Source: Plasmopara viticola
Lineage: Eukaryota > Oomycota > Peronosporomycetes > Peronosporales > Peronosporaceae
DNA: 64,000 bases
Reading direction: 5' to 3'
Assembly: GCA_001695595.3 (NCBI GenBank)
Contig: MBPM02000017.1
Location: 310,001 to 374,000, forward strand
Shown here: positions 45,746-58,042 of the stretch, piece by piece
Layout: each line of letters opens with the position of its first letter
Position numbering within the stretch: the stretch's first letter is position 1
The notes under the pieces: generated by a model
Told to the model about the DNA's origin: nothing
Database searches by the model: none
What the model saw: only the letters and a program-made list of their open reading frames with translations
Program-made: the position numbers and the translations under genes

Positions 45746-46339
45746 ATGCAGCGCGTGGCAGTTCTTTCGCACGTAAAAGCAAGCTCAGCGCCACCGAGTC
45801 TCAGCAGCAAAGGCGTGCGGCGCATCGCGTGGCAAGGCGGGACTATCGTTTCGAATAAAGAAGAGGCACTTCAAAAGTTCTACCAGCGAAAACTACGTGC
45901 GGGTGACCACCTCACGACGAACCAGATCGAGGCCTTGCAGACGCGTGCGTCCTTTACTTACGGATCTATTTATTGAGTCTAACGGTCGGTGATATGCACG
46001 TGATACCGTGATGCAGTGAGTATTAAACTAGAGTCGGATGCAGTACATAAACAACCGAAAAAGATGCATCGACCACACGCCAAAGTGACTGTTAAAGGGA
46101 ATCGTACAGTGCTTAAAACTGGCCGCGTGCTTGGACCAAAGCTCGATTTTAAGAAAAAAGGGAAGGAGAAAAAGCCAAGCATCAAGCTACAGGCTATTCG
46201 CCAGCCCAAGATAGTCGCCAAGATGCCGCAAAAGCGGGCGAAAGGCCAGTTGGTTTCACTGGAAGATAAGCTAGGTCTGCCACTTGATGCTCTGGTTAGC
46301 AGCACGAACAAACGTAGCAGTAACACGATTCAAAGATGA
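45746..46339 (+). CDS. Small lysine/arginine-rich protein, function unknown
   Basis: Two exons, 45746-45944 and 46017-46339, with a 72-nt GT-AG intron. 173 aa, strongly basic in the second half (GKEKKPSIKLQ, MPQKRAKGQ), ending in a short helix (LVSLEDKLGLPLDALVSS). This short acidic-hydrophobic helix after an RNA-binding-like basic region faintly recalls UAP56-binding mRNA export adaptors, but the similarity is too weak to name it. Its start is 87 bp from that of MUTYH, on the opposite strand. The exon model rests on frame and splice signals only. Confidence 0.55.
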
Positions 46340-46431
46340 TAGAGCTGCGAGCAATACAGGTGAAGAAGACAAAGTAATCGAAAGAAAGAAGACCGCTATC
46401 ATCGTGCGGCCGTGCATGCGTGAAATAACTT

Positions 46432-48343
46432 CTACATCTGTTGCATATCACGCGGACCCATCGCATCGTAACATGTACCTTTTTCTTCTTCGTTTATCGT
46501 AGCTCCTTTGGGACAGGATAAAGATGACGTGGTTGTCGGAGATTGAAACGCAATCTTTAACGCTTGTAATAGTGTCGTAACCTCGATCAGAGTTAATTTG
46601 TTTGCAAATTTCTTTTGCAAAGCGCAACGTATTGCTTGATCGTAGTCTTTAGGAATCACGCACACTGCTAGACCAATTTTTTGCGCCGCCGTAAGTCGCG
46701 ACTCGAGCATTTTGACTGGTCGCACATGACCTGACAGCGACACTTCTCCTAAAAATGCAGCTCGCTTCAAAACTGGACGGCCGAGGACTGAGCTTGCCAG
46801 CGCCACTGCCAGTGCTAAATCAGCCGCCGGTTCCTGAATTGTGTAGCCCTCCGCGATGTTCACAAAAACACTTTGATTGCGGCAAGAAACCTTGGCACGC
46901 TTTTCCAACACGGCGAACAACAGCAGCAGCTTGTCAAATGCTACGCCGATGCCACGAACTCTTGAATTTGATTGATTACCATCCCGCACAGTGTCTGCGT
47001 TGTAATGTGTCGGGTTTGCTAACGCTTGGATTTCGAGAGGGATTGGGCGTTTTCCTTCCATAGCAATGGTAACACAACACCCGTCCAGAGGCTCAATCTC
47101 GCTCTCTTTATGGCCATTAGATTCAAACTCACCATCTGCACCATGCGACGAGACAAATGCCGTAAGGGGGTTTGACAATGGCTGGAGACCTGCCTCAGTC
47201 ATTTGAAAGACGCCAACCTCACTGGTGTTGCCAAACCGATTTTTCTGACAGCGAAGAAATCGTCGCGCACTTTGGGGGTCACCCTCTAGCTGGACGACAG
47301 TATCCACAATGTGTTCGAGCACTTTGGGACCAGCGATATCACCCTTTTTAGTCACATGGCCAATTAGGACCACAGTTACATTGCGTGACTTAGCCAGCCG
47401 TAGCAAGCGAAGTGTACACTCTTTCACTTGACTGACGGTACCAGCGGGAGAATTAATATCTTCTGCATACATTGTCTGAATCGAGTCCAACACCACAGCA
47501 TTAAACCCTACAGAATCATGAGCACTTCCATTCCCTTTTTCCAGCAACTCTAAGACCGAGTCCAAGTTGGTCTCACTGGCTACGAACAGATTGTCGCTTA
47601 AGGATCCAAGGCGTTCTGCACGCATTCGCACCTGTAGAACACTTTCTTCACCCGAGACGTATACCACACCACACCCACGCATCGCCGATGCATTCGCCAG
47701 CATGTTTGCCATTTGTAAGGCAAGCTGTGTGCAGACAAAACGACTGATAATCGCAAGGTATATCATGTATAGTACACTCACCTACGTAGGATTCGTACCG
47801 TGCTTTTGCCAACACCAGGGTTTCCTGCCACTAGCGTTAATGAGCCGGCCACTAACCCCCCTCCCAGAACCCAGTTCTGCCATAACAAGATTTAAGTAGC
47901 TGCGAAAATCATAACCATGAAAAGCAGTTTTAATTCCTTACCAACTCGCGCTCTGGCAGCTCGATCCGCTCTAGACATGTGTCCATTTTGACCTCGTTCA
48001 TGCGTTGAGCGCAGTGGGAGGTTTTGTCGAGGCTGTCCGCGTCCATTCTAGACCACACTATGGCTGATTTTGGCTTAAATTTAGCGAAAGATGCAGCGTT
48101 TGGTTGTCGAAATAGCGGCTCGGATTGCTTAAAAGGCACTACGGAGCCCCACTGCGAGCAAGCCGAGCACTGACCTTGCCATTTAACAAATGAATGGCCA
48201 CATTCTTGGCATTGGAAGCTGTCAGATGAGCTCGCAGAACCACGCTTGTGAGAGTTTTTTAAGTGGAGGTGAAAATTAAGCAGGGCTGCTGAGGTATGAC
48301 GTAGGCGATGCGGCGGTAGGCGCGTTGCTAGATTGAAATACAT
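46432..48343 (-). CDS. radA: RadA/Sms family DNA repair ATPase, probably mitochondrial
   Basis: Three exons: 48343-47942, 47876-47799, 47724-46432; introns 65 and 74 nt, GT-AG. 590 aa. The N-terminal ~40 residues are rich in R, H, S and lack acids, as in a mitochondrial presequence. They are followed by the RadA zinc finger C45-x2-C48...C59-x2-C62. The Walker A motif GNPGVGKST (152-160) is completed by the small second exon. The RadA-specific KNRFG motif lies at 321-325, and a C-terminal Lon-protease-like domain starts near 430. In bacteria RadA is a DnaB-like helicase that extends recombination intermediates. The Walker A differs slightly from the usual GEPGIGKST. Head-to-head with DIM1, 224 bp between starts. 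Confidence 0.93.
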
Positions 48344-48465
48344 GGTAGATTTGAAACCTGGAGTAAATACAGATAACGTAAATCGTTGGAAAGTTAGCCA
48401 ATAGGAGCGCTCAGCACACCTTGATGATTAAATATCAGTAAAAATACTAGCACTTGCTCTTATAA

Positions 48466-49777
<1,312 letters not shown>

Positions 49778-50097
49778 AACTTCCGCCATCCAGCACTGCA
49801 ACAATTTTCATGAGCCTCGCTAACACTGGAAGTGGTGTCGTGGTCGAGTTCAAATAGATATCGGCAAATGCATTTAATTCTCCTGTTATCTATGCTTAGT
49901 CCCACACATAAAGAGATTTTCTTGTGCATGCTCAAACATGTGCCATTGATCTCATTAGAAAAAGACTTCTTTGAAGTTGTGTGACTACGTGGAAAATAGA
50001 GTGAAACCACATCATCACAAACGTAGGCGTTTTTTTTGGAACTATTGCTTGAACAGACGCTCACACGAGCTTAAGAGAGTAATCATTGCGAAGACAA

Positions 50098-53083
50098 ATG
50101 GAGCATGAACATATTGATGCGAGAGAGAGTGATAAATATGGACACAATCATCGTGACAGCAAACGAGTGAGATCGAAAGGCATCGATCGGGACAATGAGG
50201 GCGATTGGGATGAACGCAGTACGATTAGCAGCACAAGCAGCGGTCGTGGCCGAGATCGAGACCGTGACTGGGATTGTGATCGAGAGCGGCGTCGCGACAA
50301 AAACAGTAGCAAAGATCGCGATCGAGACAACGAACGCAATAGAGAACGTAACTACGATCGGGACCGCGATAGACACCGATATCGTGATGGGGACCGAGAT
50401 TCCGATCGTCATCCTGCACAGGATCATCGAGACAGGGATCGTTTTCACTACAACGATCGTGATCGAGACCACGATGGTCGAGACTATCTTTCGTCATGGA
50501 GCAGCAGCTCTTCATTCTCCCGTCCAGCCACGTATGACCCTCGCCTTGCTCAGCGAACGCAGCAGCGTATGCATCGAGAGGAAGGTGACGAACTAGATGA
50601 ACGCGATGAAAGCACGATGCGTAGAAAGCAACTACAAGACGAGTTAGGTCTTTCGGATGAAGACGAGCAAATTTCAAGCAATGGTGATGCTGAAAATAAG
50701 GGCGCCTCTAAGTGTCATAATCGATTTATAAAGCACATCAAGGATCTTCAGTGTGAGCTGAAAGATTCGCGTTTAGCGGAACGAAAGACACAGGACTCTT
50801 TATACAAGCTACAGCTACTCAGCAAGTCGCAGACTGCTATCCTTAAAGCCTCAATGAGCAAGAAGATTCAACTTAAGAATGCATTGATTGAGGACATGAC
50901 CAATGTGATTGAAAAGCTCGAACGGAAACTTAAAGAAAGCGGGCTAACATTTGAGTCGTACACTGTGCCTGACTCAGAAAAAGGCTCTCTGGGTCGGTCA
51001 GTTGCCGCCAATACGGCGTCTGAATATGATTCCGAAGCCGAATTTAGTGCCATCAAAATTGAAATGGAGCGCTTGATTGAGGAGAACAGTGCATTGAAAG
51101 CTGCAGCAACGGAGGCTATCAGCAACAATCAGGTGGTATTCCCTACTGGTGACATTATAAACAAGGCTGTTCTTGATAGTGTGGAGTTGGAAAATGGGCA
51201 ATTGATGCATTATGTAAAAGACACGCAGAAACACTTAACCGCTGCAGTATCCCCTCTACCGACCTTACACACATCCGACGGTAGCTCAATGTTGATTAAA
51301 TTGGAAGAGTGGGAGGCTTTAAAAAGCAAGGTGGGTTATCACATATTAGCTGCTCTGGTATTTGTCACTCACGTCGTGTGATCTTGTAGCTCTCAGCAGC
51401 TGATGCCTCGTACTTGAACGCTCAGAAAAAAGTAAGCAAAGGACATTGAGCTGCTTCATGAACGAAAAATTTGTCTAATAACAAGCTCGCGCTACTTACT
51501 TGGTATGCTAGATCCAGCGTCTAAAGAAGGAGCTTGCTAGACCATCAATTGGTCCTGCAACAATTTCAGATTTAGATGACGAGAAGGATCAAATATCTGT
51601 TAAGAAAGAAATTGAATTACAGTCGCAACTTCGCGAGGTTGAAACTCGATTTACTGATTTACAAGCTGAATTGGAACAACAAAAGCGAGATAGTCAAGTT
51701 AAGGAGTCAACTGCCGTTGAGCGTTACGCGAAGCTGAAATTGACAGCAGAACGTGAGCTCAGCAAGATTAAGGAGCAGGCTAAAAAGGCCATTTTGGATC
51801 TCAAGCGTAGACTGGAAATCGCGGTCAAAGAACAGCAGCGCAAGCAACTTTTACTTTCGAATTTGAATGTGCAAGTGAAAACTTACCGTATGAATTTGAC
51901 AACGGTTAAGTCGCAAGTATTGGCCCAACAGCAACAAGTTCCAGTCTTGGCTAAGCAGTTGACTGAAAAGATGATTCAGCGTGTTCGAAGGCAAAGCGAT
52001 GCAATGGCCGGTGTCGTGGATAATTACAAACGTGAAGTGAAGGAGCGGAAACGTCTTTTTAATCTTGTTCAGGAGCTTAAAGGAAACATCCGTGTGTTGT
52101 GCCGAATGCGTCCTATATCAAAGACTGAAGTTGCTCAGGGGAGCAAAGTGATCTGCAAGTTTGCACCCGAGGAAATCACGTTGACTGGAGAGAAGGGTAA
52201 GGTAAAAACGTGGGAGTTTGATCATGTATTCGATATGAATTCGATGCAGGACCAACTTTTTTCAGAGGTGAAGCCTCTTGTAACGAGTATTCTGGATGGC
52301 TACAGTGTATGCATCTTTGCGTACGGCCAGACTGGTTCTGGTAAGACGTTTACGATGTCGGGGTCTCCAGAGAATCCTGGCATTAACACGCGTTCGCTTC
52401 AAGAGCTCTTTGAGCGCAAGAACGAACGTATGAAAGAGTATCAGGATGATGTTACCGTGAGCGTTATGGAAATTTACAACGAACAAATTCGTGATTTGCT
52501 TGCACAAGACGCTATGAGCACGAACTTACAAGTGCGTCAAGGCCCCACGGGTAATTTTGTCCCGGGTTTGACGGTCGTGGCGGTTCAGGCTATAGAGGAA
52601 GTCTTTGAACTTATTAAACGTGGCAACAAAAACCGCAGTACTCACGCCACGGACATGAACGAGCACAGTAGTCGCAGTCACTCAATCCTATCCGTCCAAC
52701 TAAAGAGCCTTAATCTTGTCACCAATGCAGTCGCCAGAGGAAAACTTTTTCTTGTCGATCTTGCTGGTTCAGAGCGCATTTCAAAGACAGGAGCTGAGGG
52801 GCAGCGGCTTAAGGAAGCACAGAACATTAACAAATCACTTTCAGCTCTTGGCGACGTCATAGCTGCTCGGGCTAGTAAACAGAAGCACGTGCCATATAGA
52901 AACTCATCGTTAACGTTTTTGCTCCAGGATGCCCTTGGTGGCGACTCAAAAACTCTTATGGTCGCCTGCGCAAGCCCGGTTGACTACAATTGCGAAGAAA
53001 CTTTCTGCACACTCAACTTTGCTGCCAGGACACGCAGTGTTGAAATGGGCAAGGCAACGAAGAATGTCGCTCAAGCTACTTGA
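50098..53083 (+). CDS. Kinesin-14, C-terminal motor
   Basis: Three exons: 50098-51330, 51390-51431 (42 nt), 51512-53083. 948 aa. Residues ~1-130 are an extreme Arg/Asp repeat region (RDRDRD-type). A long coiled coil spans about 200-600. The neck ELKGNIRVLCRMRP near 614 leads into a C-terminal motor: P-loop AYGQTGSGKT near 695, switch I NEHSSRSH, switch II LVDLAGSE, and INKSLSALGDVI. A motor at the C-terminus after a GNIRV neck defines kinesin-14, a minus-end-directed motor that bundles and focuses spindle microtubules. Unusual: the RD-rich head, of a kind more often seen in splicing and RNA-processing proteins, and His in place of the common Arg in NERSSRSH. Confidence 0.93.
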
Positions 53084-53316
53084 CAGTCAAGAAACGCTAT
53101 TAGGCTTTAGTTCAAGACTACTATCTTATCCATACGTTTAGTTTGCTTTAAGCCTGAAATAATAACGCATTACCACTTAATTATGCAAAATCTCGACGTA
53201 GATAATATAAACCCAAAACTTCTCCTGCCTCTCCCTTTCATATAATTTTCCAAGCTAAATGCCGCTATTCCCCACTTTTTGCAAAATTAAAGCAAGGTGG
53301 TGCAGACTTTTTGCTC

Positions 53317-56300
53317 TTACACTTCGTCGCTTTCACTCGAATTTGCATCTCCAGTATCGCGTGATAGTCGCATTCGCTTTTGAGGAGACAGAGAATTAAC
53401 TGAGGTGAATTCAGTCGTTGCAGCACGTTTTTGTAAAAATGACCTCATTTGATCGACATGATTGCCGTCTTCAACAGGGTTAGCTCCATTGTGATCACCA
53501 GCAACTCCATCGATTTCCGCACCATCATTTTTGCGTGCAGCAATCTCATCGTCAACATCCGCACCCTCTTTTTCGGATTCGGCATTCTCATCTTCAGCAT
53601 CCTCTGCAATAGATGTTTTTTGCATCGGTGTCGGTTCTGAGCTAGCGGATCGCCGTTTGCTTCTTAGCGGTGGTGAAAAAATCAAATTAGTTGAACATCG
53701 TTTTTTTTCATGAGTAGAAATGATCGATGCCTGAAAATCAAAAAGAGCCCGCCAGCGCGAGTCTAATTCAGCACTTTCCGCAGGAACATCACGTAAACCT
53801 TTTAATCGCTCCGTGAAATACTCGCGCAGCTGTCCCATGCTGAAACTGTCCAAATGTGATAAGTATACGCGCATAATGTCTAAGAACTCAAAATGCTCTT
53901 GTTTATCCAAAGCGTATCGGACACCTTCGCGTAAAAACCGAAGAAATGGCGTACGCAACGACGAAGAAATTTTTCCAATGCCAAGTGACTGACTAAATCT
54001 TTTTGCCAGCTCTTTCAGCTCCTGTTCACTGCTTCGCAGCTTCTCTATCAACTCCTCTTGATCCAAAACTTCATCACCATCTTTAACTTCGCTCCCTTGA
54101 GCTGCCTCTATATCTTGCTTCCAAATAAGAATTAAGGCATACATTCGCCGAAGTGCCGTCATTTGTATTTCCAAAAACCGCACAGGAGCGTCACTTTTAA
54201 CATGTTTGCCAAATGCTTTGACAACTTCAACACTTGGCTTTCCGCTCGACGTAAAGTATTGCAAAACCGCCGCAGCTTGGTGCTTCTTGCTTGGATTGCA
54301 AAGTGCCACTCGGCCAAGCGCGACCAGAATCTCAGCCTTTCGTCGTTGCTTTTCTTGCCATTCACTGATAGCATCGGCTTTTTCCCGTGCAATCTCAGGA
54401 TCACAATCCTCTGAGTCATTTTCAAATTCAGGTTCGTCCTCTTCAGCATCATCCATTTCACTCTCGAAATGCATCTGAGTCAAAAGAACGAGAGCTTTCG
54501 GTAACTTCCACTCCAACGCATCGAATGGTGCTGTGGTTTCCTGAAATTTCTCCACGAATAAGCACCGAACATCGCAAAGTGTTAAAAATGCAAAGCGTTG
54601 TACCTCTCTCACATATGCTATCACATTTTCGTCCTCAAGTATCTGCGGGTCACAATTTTCTTCGCTGTGCTTAAGCTCTTCGTCTGTGACTTCTTTTGTC
54701 CTAGCTAGATGCATTCTTAAAATGGACACCAGCGCCTCTTCAAGCGTAGATCGCAATTGACATATTTGTTGAATTTGAGTTTGAATGGAAATATCAACAT
54801 CCACTTCCCCGATAGCATTCGAGGAGCTATTCCTTTTATTGTCTTCTTCAATGGCCTTAAAAATTGGGGCGGTGGTCCATAACAAATCAAAATAGATAAT
54901 AGTAAGACCGTGCTTAATCGTATCGACATGCCGAAACATTTCATCTAGCCCCAAAGCCGACGTGGTGCGTCGACGCAACAAATATCTTAAAGCCGTAACA
55001 AATTCCTGCATTTGCCCCTGCGGCGAATTTGGCGCAGTATTGTGATCATCTTCATTCGCTCTTGGTGAGGGAAGATCTAAGAGAAGAAACTCTCGAATAT
55101 CTAGGTGTTTCACCAGGCATTTGATGCGACAGAGAGCGCTTTGAAGACCGTACTGGACGTCCGATACTTCTTTAATCTGACTCCTTTTATTCTTCCTTTT
55201 TTTCGTCTTGGTGCTATTAGTTTTGGGTGTGCTACCGGCCGAATCTGAAAAATCGTTAAACAGCATTACATCTGCTTTCAAATAGCGGTCACTTTTGGAC
55301 ATGATCTCTTGAATGAGCTCACGCACAATAACTTCAGCTTCTCGTTTCGATGATGAATGCTCTGTTTGAAGTAAGTGGGTTATGGCGAGCGATAAGTTCG
55401 TTAGCAATTCCTCATTAGAATGCAGCAGATACGCGTGCTTCAACTTTTCTAAAAGCTCTTTCACATGGCAGCTATGATGACCAATCACCTCACTCTTAAG
55501 TGTTAGCATCGGAATTAATTCCAAAATTAATGTCAATTTGTCTGGATCGGCCTGATACAGAAGCAACATACTGGGAATATCCTTGCAGTATGCCACGGTG
55601 ATTTCTTCCTTAATTTGTCACAGCATAAAATGTATTAGCTCGAAACTAACTACCTTTATGTATAAAGCTATACAACATAATGGCGCACCCGTAAGTTTTC
55701 CAAGTCTTTTTTACTAGCAAAGCTTGATTTGGCAATTCCGACAAGCATTCGAACAGACGCCACAAGAACTCGAAGGAGAATAGTCTGCTGGTCGCTACTT
55801 AAATCTGGCGCACTCTTGTCCACTAAAAGTAAATCTGTTAAAAGTCGCCAATCCTGGAGAACAACTGCTAAAAGCATTAAAAAATTACGTAAGCACTACA
55901 GCAAGCGAATTTTACGTACGGCAATCTTCCAGACCCCAAAATGCATCCACGAGAGTTTCCACTGCGCGTTCAGGTATACCATGATTCCGAATGTATTCCT
56001 CCGCAAATTCCACGAGAGCAATGGCTTGCGTGTTAAGCTGTTCCTTCTTTAATTTTTTGTTCTTTGTATTCGAAACAGCCACACCGAAAGCGTCATACTG
56101 AAGGCAGACAAACTCCGCAGCCGCTTTGCGTATGGCCTCATGCTCTGTGTCAAACACCAACTTTTCTACCGAATGAAGCTCAACATCTGAACTGATGAGA
56201 CTATGCTTGTCAACTGCAATAAGAAGGTGGATACACTGCTCGACAACAGCGTCATCCACATCGTTGCAAAGTTCCAGATAGCGCGCCAAGAAACGGGCAG

Positions 56301-57917
56301 TAAATAGCGTCAACTTTTTTGTGGAAGCATCATTTTCGTACAGCTCGCACAAGATCTCAACCACCTCTAAGCGAACTAGAGCCGACTTGTCGCTCAAAAG
56401 CCAGCCAAGATACTTCAAAAAGTTGTCCTTTAAAAATTGATCAGGAAATGTAGTAATCCAATGCCCAAGGCACTGTATAGTCACCACTCGGATTTCTGGC
56501 ATAACATCACGATACCGACGCACCACAACTCCTGTAAATATCGAATTAACAAGCTTCAAAACCTGTTCCAATCGATTTTCATAAAGTGCTTTGTTGTCCT
56601 TCAGGAGCGACAATTTCCTGACGTTTAGACTCTTTCCAGCACCGGGTGACGAGGCTGGAGACTTAATCTCGGCGTTAAGCTGTCTCTTTGCAATTGACAA
56701 TTGCTCAGAAATTTTTGACGCCGTTCGAACTAACGAATTGCTTAGTGATAGCACCGCAAAAGTTGTTGTATGTCGAATCGGTCGAAGCTCCGAGCTGTGT
56801 AAATTAAATCGGAGCGAAAAATTAGCTATATCAATTTGCAGCAAATAAGCAAAAGAAATAGCAATGTTCATACCTTGACAACGTCGTTAACCAATCGATA
56901 AGAGCGTTAGCCACTTCAGACGTGAACAAAATTTCACTTTCGTAACACTCGTTCACAAACACCTCCCAAAATACTTCATAGTTATGCTGAAACTTCCTCA
57001 TGCCTTTCCCACGAGACACGAGCGGATATTCTCCATTTCCAATTTCTAGGTCCTCCATCACATGATCGACTAAGCCGCTCATATTTAGCTGATCTAGTGA
57101 CTCTGAGTCAGGAACGTACTGACCCCTTCCTCCACAAGCCTAGTAATTGCTTAAATGTCAGATTTCTTCAAAAAAGTTAAAGTCAAAAGACCGTAATCTC
57201 ACCTGCACCACTACATTCAGCAACTCTTTCATGGCCTTTTCGTAATCCTTTTCAAGCCGATTACGCCATTCGATCAGCAATTTCTCCAGCGACGCCTTAC
57301 CGCCTTTAATTGCGTCTACATGGATCGGCAAAAATCAATTAAGTTATCATCAAACTGATCTCTTAAGATGCTCTCACCAATAATACACATACCAAATAGC
57401 GAGTCTTCGTCCACTCCACGTACATCGCTATCCTCTGCAGCTTTTCCTGCCACCACGGTATCTATCCTATCTTTTTTTACCCTTCCAGCCGACCGCAAGC
57501 TCCTCGTCTGGCTCCATGGTGAGCGTTTGAGTCTCGCAAGTTTTGCTACGCTAATTGGAGTCCGCGTTCTCGTTACTCTTCGAGAGCTTCTCGGCGTTTT
57601 TACTTTAGTGCCAGCAGGCGTAAACTCCTCATCCTCGTCTTCTGGTCCGTCATCACTACAACAAAAGTTCGATAATCATTTTTAATGCTACTAACGAATG
57701 CAGAAACTTTGACAATCGAGACGATTGAATGTGCCAACGACCGTCACTCTTGTGCGCACTGGGTGCCGTACCTGCTTTCTTCGTCATTTTGGTTCGCTAT
57801 CGGCACCACCCGCTCCTCGGCTTCATCAAACACCTCTTCATCGTTATCACGCGCATCTTCTACCTGATATATTGGCGTTGGCTTGCGCCGCTGTCGCGAT
57901 CCACGCCGTGCACTCAT
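53317..57917 (-). CDS. SCC3: Cohesin subunit SCC3/STAG
   Basis: Seven exons: 57917-57772, 57655-57393, 57315-57203, 57139-56874, 56794-55920, 55867-55689, 55608-53317. All introns are GT-AG (52-116 nt) and in frame. 1377 aa. It starts MSARRGSRQRRKP with an acidic then basic disordered head (1-135). The stromalin conservative domain (about 352-425) is clear: RRYRDVMPEIR, GHWITTFPDQFLKDNFLKYL, GWLLSDKSALVRLEVVEIL. Helical HEAT-type repeats follow, and the tail is acidic and Ser-rich. SCC3/STAG binds the RAD21 kleisin and DNA and is essential for sister-chromatid cohesion. Only one copy was seen here. Head-to-head with the GH3 gene, 125 bp between starts. Confidence 0.93.
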
Positions 57918-58042
57918 AACCCCGGTTGCTTCTTTTAGTGTAAAGAATTTTTGTTTTGATAAATGCGTTCGAAAACAGATATTCTTATAGAGAAATGTAA
58001 TTGTCAGCAAATGTTTAGCAAAATCATCAAGTTGGTATTTCA

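Noticed and set aside
50083..50472. Minus-strand hydrophobic open frame rich in Val/Ile/Thr
   Set aside because: It is the complement of the Arg/Asp repeat of the kinesin; the pattern follows from the codon repetition.
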